From JADJWR01 sp964509545 (GTDB lineage: Bacteria; Pseudomonadota; Gammaproteobacteria; Burkholderiales; Burkholderiaceae_F), in NCBI GenBank assembly GCA_964509545.1, contig CAZDXQ010000023.1, positions 1 to 53,943 of the forward strand: DNA of 53,943 nucleotides, in the 5' to 3' direction. Below the pieces are notes generated by a model, which ran no database searches, was not told where the DNA came from, and saw nothing but the letters and a program-made list of their open reading frames with translations. The stretch's first letter is position 1, and each line of letters begins with the position of its first letter. A program made the position numbers and the translations under genes. Below are positions 24,748-33,293 of the stretch, in pieces.

Positions 24748-25770
24748 TTACGCCGCGCAGGCGATCCGTTCGCGGCCGAGCGCGTGCGCCGGCGTGAACG
24801 ACGGGCCGTCGGCGATGCGCTGCCGGTAGGACACGGCGGCGGGAGATCCGGCCGGCCACAGCGCATCGAAGATTTCCAGCCAGCGGCGGACATCGAATTC
24901 GACGCGCAACGCGTCGATCCACACGCCGCGTTCGAACAGGCCGAAGGCGCGCCTGCGTTGCAGCGATGCCGGCAGCGGCCGCACCGAGATGCGGGTCAGC
25001 AGGCCGCTGGTCTCGCCCTGGAAATTGGCCATGCCGGCGGCGCCGTTGTTGATGACGAAACCGCGGCCCGTGACCTTCAGCGCCGGCGCACAGGTGTGGC
25101 TGCAGGCGTAGCCGTCCACCGTGCCGAGTTCGAACGCGGCCTGCAGTTGCGCCGCGTCTGCCTCATCGTGCAGGTGATCGTGGGCGAAGCGCCAGCCCGC
25201 GAGCGACCAGGCATCGCCGTGAACGATGCCGATGCGCAGGCCGCCGACCTGCGCTAGCGCATGCATCGGCAACGTCGCGAGCGTTTCGCGGCCACCGGGC
25301 ACATCGCCGGCGATCCCGCGCAGGCGGGCCAGGATGCGGTTGCTGCGCTCGACGTCGTCGTCCGGCACCGATTCCGGATAGGCGCAGCCGCAGCCGGCGG
25401 CGTCATCGTCGGTGGCCAGTTCGGTCTCGACGTTGCCGCGCAGCGCGCCATGCGCCAGCACACGCCGCTGCAGCGAGGCAAACAGGGCGGGCTCGGCGTC
25501 GAACCAGTGAAAATCGCCGTTGAACAGGCGCGATGGCGGCTGCTGCTCCAGCGCCGCCATGCGGTCGATCTCGTCGAGCGCCAGCGGATTGCCGTACAGA
25601 CCGCCGATCACGTACAGCGTCGCGGCCGAAAGATCCGGCGCGCGCGCGAACACCTGCGGCGAGTAGCCGTAATGGGGCGGACAGCTGCGGCCCGGCGGGG
25701 CGGGCGGTGATCGGTGTTCGGCGATCAGCGATCGGTCCGCTGCGACCACTTCAACGTTCCTGCGGCTCAT
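24748..25770 (-). CDS. Calcineurin-like metallophosphoesterase-fold protein, possibly divergent
   Basis: A 340-residue protein with a calcineurin-like layout. YVIGGLYGNPLALDEID corresponds to the GDxHG..ALxxxL motif, then NGDFHWFD, RGNVETE (GNHE-like), GIVHGDAWSL and SHTCAPAL with VINNGAAG, the GHT and NG-x-G ends of the family. The first motif has Gly and Tyr where most enzymes have Asp and His, so the metal site may be altered. It lies 36 bp after arsS on the same strand, so it probably shares its transcript. GTG at 25803 is an alternative start. The role is unknown. Confidence 0.75.
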   Translation of the reverse strand: MSRRNVEVVAADRSLIAEHRSPPAPPGRSCPPHYGYSPQVFARAPDLSAATLYVIGGLYGNPLALDEIDRMAALEQQPPSRLFNGDFHWFDAEPALFASLQRRVLAHGALRGNVETELATDDDAAGCGCAYPESVPDDDVERSNRILARLRGIAGDVPGGRETLATLPMHALAQVGGLRIGIVHGDAWSLAGWRFAHDHLHDEADAAQLQAAFELGTVDGYACSHTCAPALKVTGRGFVINNGAAGMANFQGETSGLLTRISVRPLPASLQRRRAFGLFERGVWIDALRVEFDVRRWLEIFDALWPAGSPAAVSYRQRIADGPSFTPAHALGRERIACAA

Positions 25771-25806
25771 CGTGGCGGCATCGTCCGACGGTCCGCCGGT
25801 CACCGG

Positions 25807-26772
25807 TCAGGCGAGCGCGCCGCCGCAGGACGACCCCTGTCCCGCGGTGCAGCCGTAGCAGTGATCGGCAACGATGATCGGGTTGCCGTCGAGGTCCATC
25901 TCCAGCCAGTCCTCGAGGTGGATGCGGCCGTGCCGCGCCTGCCCTTCGTGCAGGTGCAGGCCGAGCATCTGGTTGAAGTCGCAGTCGTACAGGAAGCCCT
26001 GCCAGTCGACCGAGACCAGCGTGCGGCACATGACGTGCTCGACGTTTTCCGGCCGGTGCGCAACGCGAAGCGTTGTCATGTACTCGCGGAACTGGCCCTT
26101 GCTGACCAGGGTGGAGCCGAAGCGGGCGATCGGCATGTTGGCCAGCGCGTACAGCCGGGTGAAGCCGATGCCGAAGCGTTCGCCGAGGAAGCGGCGGTAG
26201 TCCGCCTCCAGCCGGACCTGGTCCGGCGGCAGCACCGGCCCCTGCGGATTGAAGACCAGCGACAGCGGCAGGTTTTCGGCGCGGCCGTAGCCGAGCGCGT
26301 TGAGTTTCTGCAACGCGCGCACGCTCCTGTCGAAGACGCCGGCGCCGCGCTGGCGGTCGACGTTGTCTTCGAGGTAGCAGGGCAGCGAGGCGACGACCTC
26401 GACCTGCTGCTCGGCGAGGAATTCGGCCAGATCCTCCTGGCCGGGCTCGAACAGGATGGTCAGGTTGCAGCGGTCGATCACGTGCACGCCGCGGCGGCGC
26501 GCCGTGCGCACGAGGTCGCGGAAATGCGGATTCAGTTCCGGCGCGCCGCCGGTGAGGTCCAGCCTGCGGATGTCCTTCGCCACCAGCGCGTCGAGCACGA
26601 GGTCGACCGTGGTCCGATCCATCTGCTCCTTGCGGTTCGGCCCGGCATTGACGTGGCAGTGCACGCAGCTCTGGTTGCACGTGTAGCCGAGGTTGACCTG
26701 CAGCGTCTCGACGGCGCGGCGGCGGATGGCGGGGAAATCGGTGGCCTTGAGCAGGGCAAGCGTGGCGTGCAC
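25807..26772 (-). CDS. arsS: ArsS-like radical SAM enzyme (arsenosugar biosynthesis)
   Basis: A 321-residue radical SAM protein. The [4Fe-4S] ligands are C32, C36 and C39 in TCNQSCVHC. The segment DLTGGAPELNPHF is the family motif. The C-terminal DUF3641-type region ends CYGCTAGQGSSCGG, a Cys-rich SPASM-like auxiliary site. ArsS is proposed to add a 5'-deoxyadenosyl group to dimethylated arsenic. The start is GTG preceded by GGGAG at eight-base spacing. The ECF sigma and anti-sigma genes lie upstream, and the whole downstream run (27.7-16.8 kb) shares its direction. No arsM is in the window, so the substrate is uncertain. Confidence 0.9.
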   Translation of the reverse strand: MHATLALLKATDFPAIRRRAVETLQVNLGYTCNQSCVHCHVNAGPNRKEQMDRTTVDLVLDALVAKDIRRLDLTGGAPELNPHFRDLVRTARRRGVHVIDRCNLTILFEPGQEDLAEFLAEQQVEVVASLPCYLEDNVDRQRGAGVFDRSVRALQKLNALGYGRAENLPLSLVFNPQGPVLPPDQVRLEADYRRFLGERFGIGFTRLYALANMPIARFGSTLVSKGQFREYMTTLRVAHRPENVEHVMCRTLVSVDWQGFLYDCDFNQMLGLHLHEGQARHGRIHLEDWLEMDLDGNPIIVADHCYGCTAGQGSSCGGALA

Positions 26773-26921
26773 TGGCGGACTCCCGGACGGGATCGAACGG
26801 TCAAATCCTATCCGTCGTCCGAACAGTTGCGAAATTACAGTCGCAGGAGCGCCGCGCAGTCGCCGGCAACCCTGCAATGATGTCGCAACAGCGCCAGGGT
26901 GCACCGTATCGGGGCATGGCC

Positions 26922-27110
26922 TCACTCACCGAGCCGCCGCATCGCCTTGCGCATGAAATCCATCTGCTGCTCGATCCGCGCGCACCAGGAGCAGACGCGC
27001 AGATGCGCCTGCAGCCGGACGCGGTCCCACAATGGCAGGGGCACGTCCATCCGCTGCGACAGCAGTTCATGGGCGTGGCGGCAGGTGATATTCGTCAGGC
27101 GCTTGAGCAC
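26922..27110 (-). CDS. Zinc-finger anti-sigma factor (ZAS type)
   Basis: A 62-residue protein with the zinc-binding motif H36-x3-C40-x2-C43 in HLRVCSWC and an upstream Cys10. It is the minimal anti-sigma domain that binds ECF sigma factors and releases them on oxidation or metal loss. It begins with GTG preceded by GGGAG, two bases after the sigma stop. No membrane helix is present, so the protein is cytosolic. The pair with sigma is standard in Burkholderiales. It lies 149 bp before arsS, leaving room for a promoter between them. Confidence 0.85.
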   Translation of the reverse strand: MLKRLTNITCRHAHELLSQRMDVPLPLWDRVRLQAHLRVCSWCARIEQQMDFMRKAMRRLGE

Positions 27111-27112
27111 GA

Positions 27113-27685
27113 TCAGCTCCCGGGCTGCGAGGCGAACCAGTTCGCTTCCAGGCATTCGCGCAGCCGCATCCGGGCGCGGTGCAGCATCACGAAGCAGTTC
27201 GTCGAGGTGATGCCCAGTTCCTTACAGATCTCATCCGTGTCCTGCTCCAGCCATTCCCGCATCATGAAAACGCGGCCGAGGTTGGCCGGCAGCCTGTCGA
27301 CACAGGCCTGCAGGACATCGAAGAACTGCGTGCGCGAGAGCGACGCCTCGGGGTCGCCCCAGTCCTGCGGCGGCTGGAGGCGATGGCCGCTGGCGTGATA
27401 CAGGTCGTCGAGCGATTCGACGCCGGCGGCCTCGACCTGCGCTTCGGCCGACACCTCGCGGCCGCTGCGGCGGAACTGGTCGATGATCTTGTGCTTGAGG
27501 ATGCCGACGACCCAGGTCTTGACCTGCGACTGGCCGGCGAAGCCGGAAGCGCCTTCGAGCGCGGCCAGCAGCGTCTCGGAGACGACGTCCTCCGCCCAGG
27601 CGTCGTTGCGCAACTGCAGGCGCGCGATCTTCAGCAGCGTCGGGCGCAGCCCTTCGAGCGAGCGGTGCAGGGCGTCGGCATCCAT
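27113..27685 (-). CDS. ECF RNA polymerase sigma factor
   Basis: A 190-residue ECF-type sigma-70 factor. Region 2 includes LQLRNDAWAEDVVSETLLAALEG and WVVGILKHKIIDQFRR, and region 4 includes LPANLGRVFMMREWLEQDTDEICKELGITSTNCFVMLHRARMRLREC. The start MDADALHRSLEGL matches this group, which has a ZAS partner. It would direct transcription of its regulon when the anti-sigma is inactivated. Its position directly upstream of arsS makes the ArsS-type run a candidate regulon, though many members of this group control other functions. Confidence 0.9.
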   Translation of the reverse strand: MDADALHRSLEGLRPTLLKIARLQLRNDAWAEDVVSETLLAALEGASGFAGQSQVKTWVVGILKHKIIDQFRRSGREVSAEAQVEAAGVESLDDLYHASGHRLQPPQDWGDPEASLSRTQFFDVLQACVDRLPANLGRVFMMREWLEQDTDEICKELGITSTNCFVMLHRARMRLRECLEANWFASQPGS

Positions 27686-27776
27686 CGTTGGTACGGTTCG
27701 GCCGCGGCCTGCCAGAGTGCCGGCCGGCTGCGGCATGCCCTTACGGGGAATGGGTCATACCAATGCGCGCAGCACA

Positions 27777-28685
27777 TTACCCCTTCTTGTGGCGCAGGCG
27801 GCGGATAAGGCTTGACGTATCCCAGCGATGGCCGCCCATCGCCTGGATGTCGGCATAGAACTGGTCGACCAGCGCCGCCACCGGCAACGTGGCGCCATTG
27901 CGGCGCGCCTCGTCCAGGCACAAGCCGAGGTCCTTGCGCATCCAGTCCACGGCGAAGCCGAAGTCGAACTTGTCGTCGATCATCGTCGTGCCGCGGTTGT
28001 CCATCTGCCAGCTTTGCGCCGCGCCCTTGCCGATCACGGCGAGCACCAGCTTCATGTCGAGGCCGGCGGCCAGCCCGAAGTTGATGCCCTCGGACAGACC
28101 CTGCAGCAGGCCGACGATCGTGATCTGGTTGACCATCTTGGCGAGTTGCCCCGACCCGCTGGGTCCGATCAGCGTCACCGCGCGGGCGAAGGCCATCGCC
28201 ACCGGCTGCGCCCGGGCGAACGGCTCGGCATCGCCGCCGCACATCACGGTCAGCATGCCGTTGACCGCGCCCGCCTGGCCGCCCGAGACCGGCGCATCGA
28301 TGAAGTGCAGGCCGCGTTCGCGCGCCGCCGCATGTAGCTCGCGCGCAACGGCCGCCGAGGCGGTGGTGTTGTCGAAGAAGATCGCGTCCCTGGCCATGCC
28401 GGCAAGCGCGCCGTCGGCGCCGAGGACGACGCTGCGCAGGTCATCGTCGTTGCCGACGCAGCAAAAGACGACCTGCGCCCCCTGCGCGGCTTCGCGCGGC
28501 GTGGCCGCGATGCGGCCGCCGTACTCGTCGGCCCAGCGCTCGGCCTTCTTGGCCGTGCGGTTGTAGACGGTGACGTGGTGGCCGGCGCGGGCAAGATGGC
28601 CGGCCATCGGGAAGCCCATCACGCCGAGGCCGAGGAAGGCAACCTTGTGCGGGGTCACTGGATCGTAGGTTTTCTGCGTCGTCAT
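27777..28685 (-). CDS. Beta-hydroxyacid dehydrogenase, GarR/GlxR/HIBADH family
   Basis: A 302-residue NAD(P)-dependent dehydrogenase. The Rossmann loop is FLGLGVMGFPMAGHLARAG near the N-terminus, the family active-site motif FIDAPVSGGQAGA is near 127, and the catalytic Lys is in GSGQLAKMVNQI, about residue 180. It reduces tartronate semialdehyde, succinic semialdehyde or a similar aldehyde acid; the exact substrate is not clear. The gene stands alone, 91 bp upstream of the sigma gene and divergent from the DUF1223 gene. Confidence 0.9.
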   Translation of the reverse strand: MTTQKTYDPVTPHKVAFLGLGVMGFPMAGHLARAGHHVTVYNRTAKKAERWADEYGGRIAATPREAAQGAQVVFCCVGNDDDLRSVVLGADGALAGMARDAIFFDNTTASAAVARELHAAARERGLHFIDAPVSGGQAGAVNGMLTVMCGGDAEPFARAQPVAMAFARAVTLIGPSGSGQLAKMVNQITIVGLLQGLSEGINFGLAAGLDMKLVLAVIGKGAAQSWQMDNRGTTMIDDKFDFGFAVDWMRKDLGLCLDEARRNGATLPVAALVDQFYADIQAMGGHRWDTSSLIRRLRHKKG

Positions 28686-28806
28686 CGTCGTTCGCGCTGC
28701 GTTCGGAGCCGGCGATTTTACGGCCCGTGATCGGTGATTTCCGGCGGCATTGTGTAAGGCGCACCCGGCGCCGCCGACCAGACGGAGTCAATCGCGGGAG
28801 ATCTCG

Positions 28807-29538
28807 ATGATCGCCTCCATTCTTGCCGCCGCGGCCGCCTGCACGATCGCCAGCCCGATGCACACGGTGGCGCTGGTCGAGCTGTACACGTCACAGGGGT
28901 GTTCGAGCTGCCCGCCAGCCGACCGCTGGCTGTCCGAGCTGCCGCGGCAGGTGCCGGCCGACCGCGCCGTGCCGCTGGCGCTGCATGTGGGCTACTGGGA
29001 TTACATCGGCTGGAAGGATCCGTTCGCCCGGCGCGAATTCAATGCCAGGCAGCGCTGGCTCGCCGGGCTGAACCGCAACCGCACCGTGTACACGCCCGGC
29101 GTCTTCGTCGCCGCGCAGGAATGGCCGAACTGGCGCGACCGGGCGGCGCTGGCGCAGGCCATTGCGCAGGTCAATCAGCGCCGGCCCGCGGTGCGGATTG
29201 CGCTCGCCGCCTCCCGGCAGGCGACGCGGATGACCATCGACGTGCAGGGCGAAAGTCTCGATCCGGCGCGTGCGGCCGAGGCCGAATTGTTCGTGGCGCT
29301 GAAGCAGCACGGCCATGCGACGGCGGTAGCGCGCGGCGAGAACCGCGGCGAGACGCTGCGCAACGATCACGTCGTGCGCGAATGGCGCGGGCCGCTGCCG
29401 CTGGGCACGGCGCGCCTCGATATCACGCTGCCCGAAGACGGGCCGCGCGTTTTTGAGGCGGTTGCCTTCGCGCAGGCGCGCGGCAGCGGGCAGGTGCTGC
29501 AGGCCGTGGCGCTGCCGCTGGCCGATTGCCTGCGTTGA
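28807..29538 (+). CDS. DUF1223 secreted protein, thioredoxin-like
   Basis: A 243-residue protein of the DUF1223 family. After a short hydrophobic N-terminus, VALVELYTSQGCSSCPPADRWL contains the family C-S-S-C motif, like a thioredoxin active site. It continues with ALHVGYWDYIGWKDPFA, PGVFVAAQEWPN and a C-terminal beta-rich part. A redox role in the envelope is likely; no member has a defined substrate. The ATG follows GGGAGATCTCG. It is divergent from the dehydrogenase gene. Confidence 0.85.
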   Translation: MIASILAAAAACTIASPMHTVALVELYTSQGCSSCPPADRWLSELPRQVPADRAVPLALHVGYWDYIGWKDPFARREFNARQRWLAGLNRNRTVYTPGVFVAAQEWPNWRDRAALAQAIAQVNQRRPAVRIALAASRQATRMTIDVQGESLDPARAAEAELFVALKQHGHATAVARGENRGETLRNDHVVREWRGPLPLGTARLDITLPEDGPRVFEAVAFAQARGSGQVLQAVALPLADCLR

Positions 29539-29588
29539 CGGGCAAGCCGCGCGCGCCCGGCGCTGCCGTCGCGCCGGCGCCATGGTGG

Positions 29589-30353
29589 TCAGCGGCGGAT
29601 CAGGCGCGAGTGCGGCGCGGCCGGCCGGCGGCTGAGTTCGCGCATGAACTGCGGCTGCCACGGCCGGCAGGCGAGCAGCAGGCTCATCGGCGGGCGTTCC
29701 TCCGCCGGCCGATGAGCGTCCTCGATGTGCCGCTCCGAAAACTCGCGCGCCACCTGGCGCAGGCGCTCGATCAGTGCCGCGCCGGAGGCCCGCGACAGGC
29801 GGCCGTTGAGCAGCATCATCGCTTCGTTGTCGGCAGCGAAATCGGAATCGAAGAAATCGCCGGCGGCGCCCTTGAACGCGGTCTGGATCGGACCGTTCGG
29901 GATCCAGGCGAAAGTGCGCGCGATCTTCAGCCGGAAGCGGTTGTTCGGCAGCAGCTCGATGATGCCGATGCGGTCCAGCCGCGCCAGCAGCCCGACCAGT
30001 TCGGCGGTGGTGAGCTGGTAGGCGGCGAGGATGTCGTCGAACGACATCAGGTTCAGCGCGCACATCGCCGCAAGGAACAGCTTCGGCTCGCCGACGATCT
30101 CGCGCTCCTGCGCTTCGGTCAGCCGGTTCATTAGATGCTGCTCGCGCGAGAAGCCGCGAGTCAGTTCGCTGAATTCGAGGCCGGCGGCGCCGCAGATCTG
30201 GTCCAGCCGCGCCAGCGTGAAGCTGCGCTCGGCGAACATCCGCTTGACGCTCGCCTCGCTCATGCCGATGCGGCGCGCCACCTCGGCGTAGGTGAGCCCG
30301 CGCGCCTTCAACTCGGCCTTCAGCACATCGATCACCGCGTCGGCCCTGGCCAT
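29589..30353 (-). CDS. XRE-family transcriptional regulator
   Basis: A 254-residue regulator. The XRE helix-turn-helix is LTYAEVARRIGMSEASVKRMFAER, about residues 20-45. The rest is a larger all-helical domain with FDDILAAYQLTTAELVGLLARLDRIGIIELLPNNRF, a winged-helix-like element that may mediate sensing. It is longer than simple XRE repressors. Its targets are unknown; the Cys-rich microprotein gene is 71 bp upstream of it on the same strand. Confidence 0.85.
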   Translation of the reverse strand: MARADAVIDVLKAELKARGLTYAEVARRIGMSEASVKRMFAERSFTLARLDQICGAAGLEFSELTRGFSREQHLMNRLTEAQEREIVGEPKLFLAAMCALNLMSFDDILAAYQLTTAELVGLLARLDRIGIIELLPNNRFRLKIARTFAWIPNGPIQTAFKGAAGDFFDSDFAADNEAMMLLNGRLSRASGAALIERLRQVAREFSERHIEDAHRPAEERPPMSLLLACRPWQPQFMRELSRRPAAPHSRLIRR

Positions 30354-30426
30354 CCGTCTGCTCCCCGCTGTACGGCGCAGCGAGTATCGCGGCGCGCGGC
30401 CGGCGCCGGCAACCCGGCGCCGGCGG

Positions 30427-30582
30427 CTATTTCTTCTTGCTGCTGCGCGGAGGCTGGGGCTTGGCGTCGCCTTTCTTGTCCTCCTCCGGTTTGTGATCGC
30501 CGATCACGGTCTTCAGCGGACAGACGGGGAAGGCCGGGCACTTGCGGCAGCCGGCAACGACGGCGATCGGGCACAGGGTCAT
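30427..30582 (-). CDS. 51-residue cysteine-rich microprotein
   Basis: A 51-residue protein starting MTLCPIAVVAGCRKCPAF, then PVCPLKTVIGDHKPEED and a basic tail ending SSKKK. Four Cys at positions 4, 12, 15 and 21 (C-x7-C-x2-C-x5-C) suggest a metal or iron-sulfur site. The ATG is preceded by GGAGG at six-base spacing, giving good translational support. It is on the same strand as the gamma-glutamyltransferase gene 43 bp upstream and may be its partner. I recognise the sequence style from other betaproteobacteria but no function. Confidence 0.7.
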   Translation of the reverse strand: MTLCPIAVVAGCRKCPAFPVCPLKTVIGDHKPEEDKKGDAKPQPPRSSKKK

Positions 30583-30625
30583 GGCAGGCCTCCGTAGGCG
30601 AACTGGGGTTGCGCGGTGAGTCGTA

Positions 30626-32275
30626 CTAGAACCCGGCGGCCAGTCCGTCGCGCCGCGAATCGCTGGCCGCGACGTAGCCATCGACGGCCGCATCGCCGAG
30701 GCGCCAGATGAACTGGCCGCTGCCGAAGTCCATGGTGCTGTCCTCGACGCGGGCGATCTGGTGGCCGCGGCGCCCCAGTTCCTCGCGCACCGCCGTTGGC
30801 ATCGACGGCTCCATGTCGACCTTCAGCCCCGAATCCCACTTCCAGCGCGGCGCGTCGCAGGCGGCCTGCGGCTGCTGGCCGGCGAACAGCAGCCGCACCA
30901 GCGTCTGCACGTGGCCCTGCGGCTGCATGTTGCCGCCCATCACGCCGAAGCTCATGACCGGCTGGCCGTCGCCCATCAGGAACGCTGGAATGATCGTGTG
31001 AAAGGGCCGCTTGCCCGGGGCGACGCAGTTGGGACTGGCCGGGTCGAGCGAAAAGCCGACGCCGCGGTTCTGCAGCGAGATGCCGTAGCCCGGGATCACG
31101 ATGCCGGAGCCGAAGCCCATGTAGTTGCTCTGGATGAAACTGACCATCATGCCGCTCGCATCGGCGGCGGAAAGATAGATCGTGCCGCCCTTCGGCGGAC
31201 TGCCCGCGGCGAAGGGCTGCGCCCGAGTCATGTCGATCAGCCGCGCGCGCGCGCGCAGGTAGTCGTCGTCGAGCATCGCGCCGGGTGTCACATGCATCGC
31301 GCGCGGATCGGCGACGTGGGCGTAGGTATCGGCGAAGGCGAGCTTCATCGCCTCGATCATCACGTGCTGCCAGTCGGCCGAGTCGACGGCGAAGGCCGCC
31401 AGGTCAGTGTGCCTGAGGATGCCGAGGCAGGCGAGCGCGGCGATGCCCTGGCCGTTGGGCGGGATCTCGTGCAGGCCGTAGCGGCGTCCATCGCGGCCGG
31501 TGACGTGCTGTTCGATCGTGCCGACCCAGGCGTTGTCCGCTGCGTAGTCCCAGTAGGCGGCGAGGTCCGCCTCGGTCATCGCGCCGCCGTGGGCGCGGGC
31601 GTGCGCGGCGATCGCCGCGGCGATCTCTCCCCGATAGAACGCCTCGCCACGGCTTTCGGCGACGAGTTTCAGCGTTCGCGCCGCGCCGGCGAGCACGAAA
31701 TGCTCGCCGATCTCCGGCACCCTGCCGCGCGGCAGGAAATGCTCGGCAAAACCGGGCTGGTTGCGCAGCAGCGGTTCGGCCAGCCGCCATTTTTCGTGCA
31801 CCACCGCGCCGACCGCAAAACCCCGTTCGGCGTATTCGATCGCCGGCGCCATCAGGTCGGCAAAGGGCAGCCTGCCGAGCCGGCCGTGCAGCAGCGCCCA
31901 GCCCGCCACCGCGCCCGGCACCGTGACGCTGTCCCAGCCGCGCTGCGGCCGGCCTTGCTTCGGGTCGTTGCCGTACTTGCGGCGGAAGTACTCCGGCGTC
32001 CACGCCGCCGGCGCGGTACCGCTGGCATTCAGGCCGTGCAACCGCTGGCCGTCCCAGACGATGGCGAAGGCGTCGGAACCCAGTCCGTTGCTGCAGGGCT
32101 CGGTGAGCGCGATCACCGCGGCGGCGGCGATCGCCGCGTCGACGGCGTTGCCGCCGCGCGCCAGCATCGCCAGCCCGGCCTGTGCCGCCAGCGGCTGGCT
32201 GGTGGCGACGATGTTGCGCGCAAACACCGGCCGGCGCGTGCTCGGATAGGGGTTGTGCCAGTCGAAATTGCTCAT
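30626..32275 (-). CDS. Gamma-glutamyltransferase-family hydrolase
   Basis: A 549-residue protein of the GGT family of N-terminal nucleophile hydrolases. The N-terminal segment VATSQPLAAQAGLAMLARGGNAVDAAIA and EPCSNGLGSDAF are typical. The self-cleavage site is at GGTIYLSAAD, with the Thr as nucleophile near residue 370; the C-terminal part has GGNMQPQGHVQ. There is no signal peptide, so it may be cytosolic, unlike glutathione-degrading periplasmic GGT, and it may hydrolyse a different gamma-amide. It lies 31 bp after a Bug solute-binding protein gene, implying uptake of its substrate. Confidence 0.9.
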   Translation of the reverse strand: MSNFDWHNPYPSTRRPVFARNIVATSQPLAAQAGLAMLARGGNAVDAAIAAAAVIALTEPCSNGLGSDAFAIVWDGQRLHGLNASGTAPAAWTPEYFRRKYGNDPKQGRPQRGWDSVTVPGAVAGWALLHGRLGRLPFADLMAPAIEYAERGFAVGAVVHEKWRLAEPLLRNQPGFAEHFLPRGRVPEIGEHFVLAGAARTLKLVAESRGEAFYRGEIAAAIAAHARAHGGAMTEADLAAYWDYAADNAWVGTIEQHVTGRDGRRYGLHEIPPNGQGIAALACLGILRHTDLAAFAVDSADWQHVMIEAMKLAFADTYAHVADPRAMHVTPGAMLDDDYLRARARLIDMTRAQPFAAGSPPKGGTIYLSAADASGMMVSFIQSNYMGFGSGIVIPGYGISLQNRGVGFSLDPASPNCVAPGKRPFHTIIPAFLMGDGQPVMSFGVMGGNMQPQGHVQTLVRLLFAGQQPQAACDAPRWKWDSGLKVDMEPSMPTAVREELGRRGHQIARVEDSTMDFGSGQFIWRLGDAAVDGYVAASDSRRDGLAAGF

Positions 32276-32306
32276 CTGCCTCGTGCCGGCCGCACGTTAC
32301 GGTGGT

Positions 32307-33293
32307 TCACTCGATCGTGATCCTGCGCTCGCGGATCAGCGCGGCCCACTTGTCGCGGTCGCGCTGCACGACGCGGGCGAAATCCGCGGGCGAGCCTCCC
32401 GCCGCGTCGTAGCCGAGCGTGCGCAGCCGCTGCTGGAAATCCGGCGACTTCAGAACCGCGTTGATCTCGGCGTTCAGCCGGTTCACTGCCTCGGCGGGCA
32501 TGCCGCGCGGGCCGAAGACGCCGAACCAGGTCACCGACTCGAATCCGGGCACGCTCGCGGCCACCGGCGGCACGTCGGGCAGCAGCGGCGAGCGCTGCGT
32601 CGAGGTGACGCCGAGCGCGCGCAGCTTGCCCTCCTTCAGGTGCGGCAGCGCCGAGGCGATGTTGTCGAACAGCAGGTGGATCTGGCCGGCGATCATGTCG
32701 GGGATCACCAGCGCCGTGCCGCGATAGGGAATGTGCACGACGTAGGTTCCGGTCATCGACTTGAACAGCTCCGCCGTCAGATGGACGATGGTGCCGTTGC
32801 CGCTCGAGCCGTAGTTGTACTGGCCGGGGCGGCTTTTCAGCAGCGCCACGAGTTCCGGAACGTTGCCCGCCTTGACGTTCGGCGCCACCAGCAGCACGTT
32901 GACCGAGTCGGCGACGTGCGCGACCGGCGTGAAATCGGCCTGCGCGTTGTATGGGATCTTCGGATTCAGCGCCGGGCCGATCGAGTGCGTCGAACTGGTC
33001 GCCATCTGGATCGTGTAGCCGTCGGGCGCGGCCTTGGCCGTCAGGTCGCTGCCGAGCGTGCCGCCGGCGCCGGGGCGGTTGTCGACGATCACCTGCTGCT
33101 TGAGTCGCTCGCCCAGTTGCCGCGCCAGTTCGCGCGACAGGATGTCGGTGGCGCCGGCCGGCGGAAACGGCACGATCAGCCGCAGCGACTTCGTCGGGTA
33201 GGCCTGGGCCTGGGCTGCCGCCGGCGCGGCGACGAACGATCCGGCCAGCACGGCGAGCAGGCCGGAAATGAGCGACGAACGGGAACTGGTCAT
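32307..33293 (-). CDS. Bug-family tripartite tricarboxylate transporter substrate-binding protein
   Basis: A 328-residue periplasmic solute-binding protein with a signal peptide (1-31). The mature sequence begins YPTKSLRLIVPFPPAGATDILSR, followed by VIVDNRPGAGGTLGSDL and PDGYTIQM, all Bug hallmarks. It binds a carboxylate or amino acid-like ligand. It is encoded next to the gamma-glutamyltransferase rather than to TctAB, so it probably delivers a substrate for that enzyme, or uses the distant tctAB membrane pair. Its specificity is not predictable from sequence. Confidence 0.95.
   Translation of the reverse strand: MTSSRSSLISGLLAVLAGSFVAAPAAAQAQAYPTKSLRLIVPFPPAGATDILSRELARQLGERLKQQVIVDNRPGAGGTLGSDLTAKAAPDGYTIQMATSSTHSIGPALNPKIPYNAQADFTPVAHVADSVNVLLVAPNVKAGNVPELVALLKSRPGQYNYGSSGNGTIVHLTAELFKSMTGTYVVHIPYRGTALVIPDMIAGQIHLLFDNIASALPHLKEGKLRALGVTSTQRSPLLPDVPPVAASVPGFESVTWFGVFGPRGMPAEAVNRLNAEINAVLKSPDFQQRLRTLGYDAAGGSPADFARVVQRDRDKWAALIRERRITIE

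Noticed and set aside
30390..30426. GC-rich palindrome after the Cys-rich microprotein as a terminator
   Set aside because: A stem can be drawn (CCGGCGCC with GGCGCCGG) but there is no T-tail, so termination is not supported.
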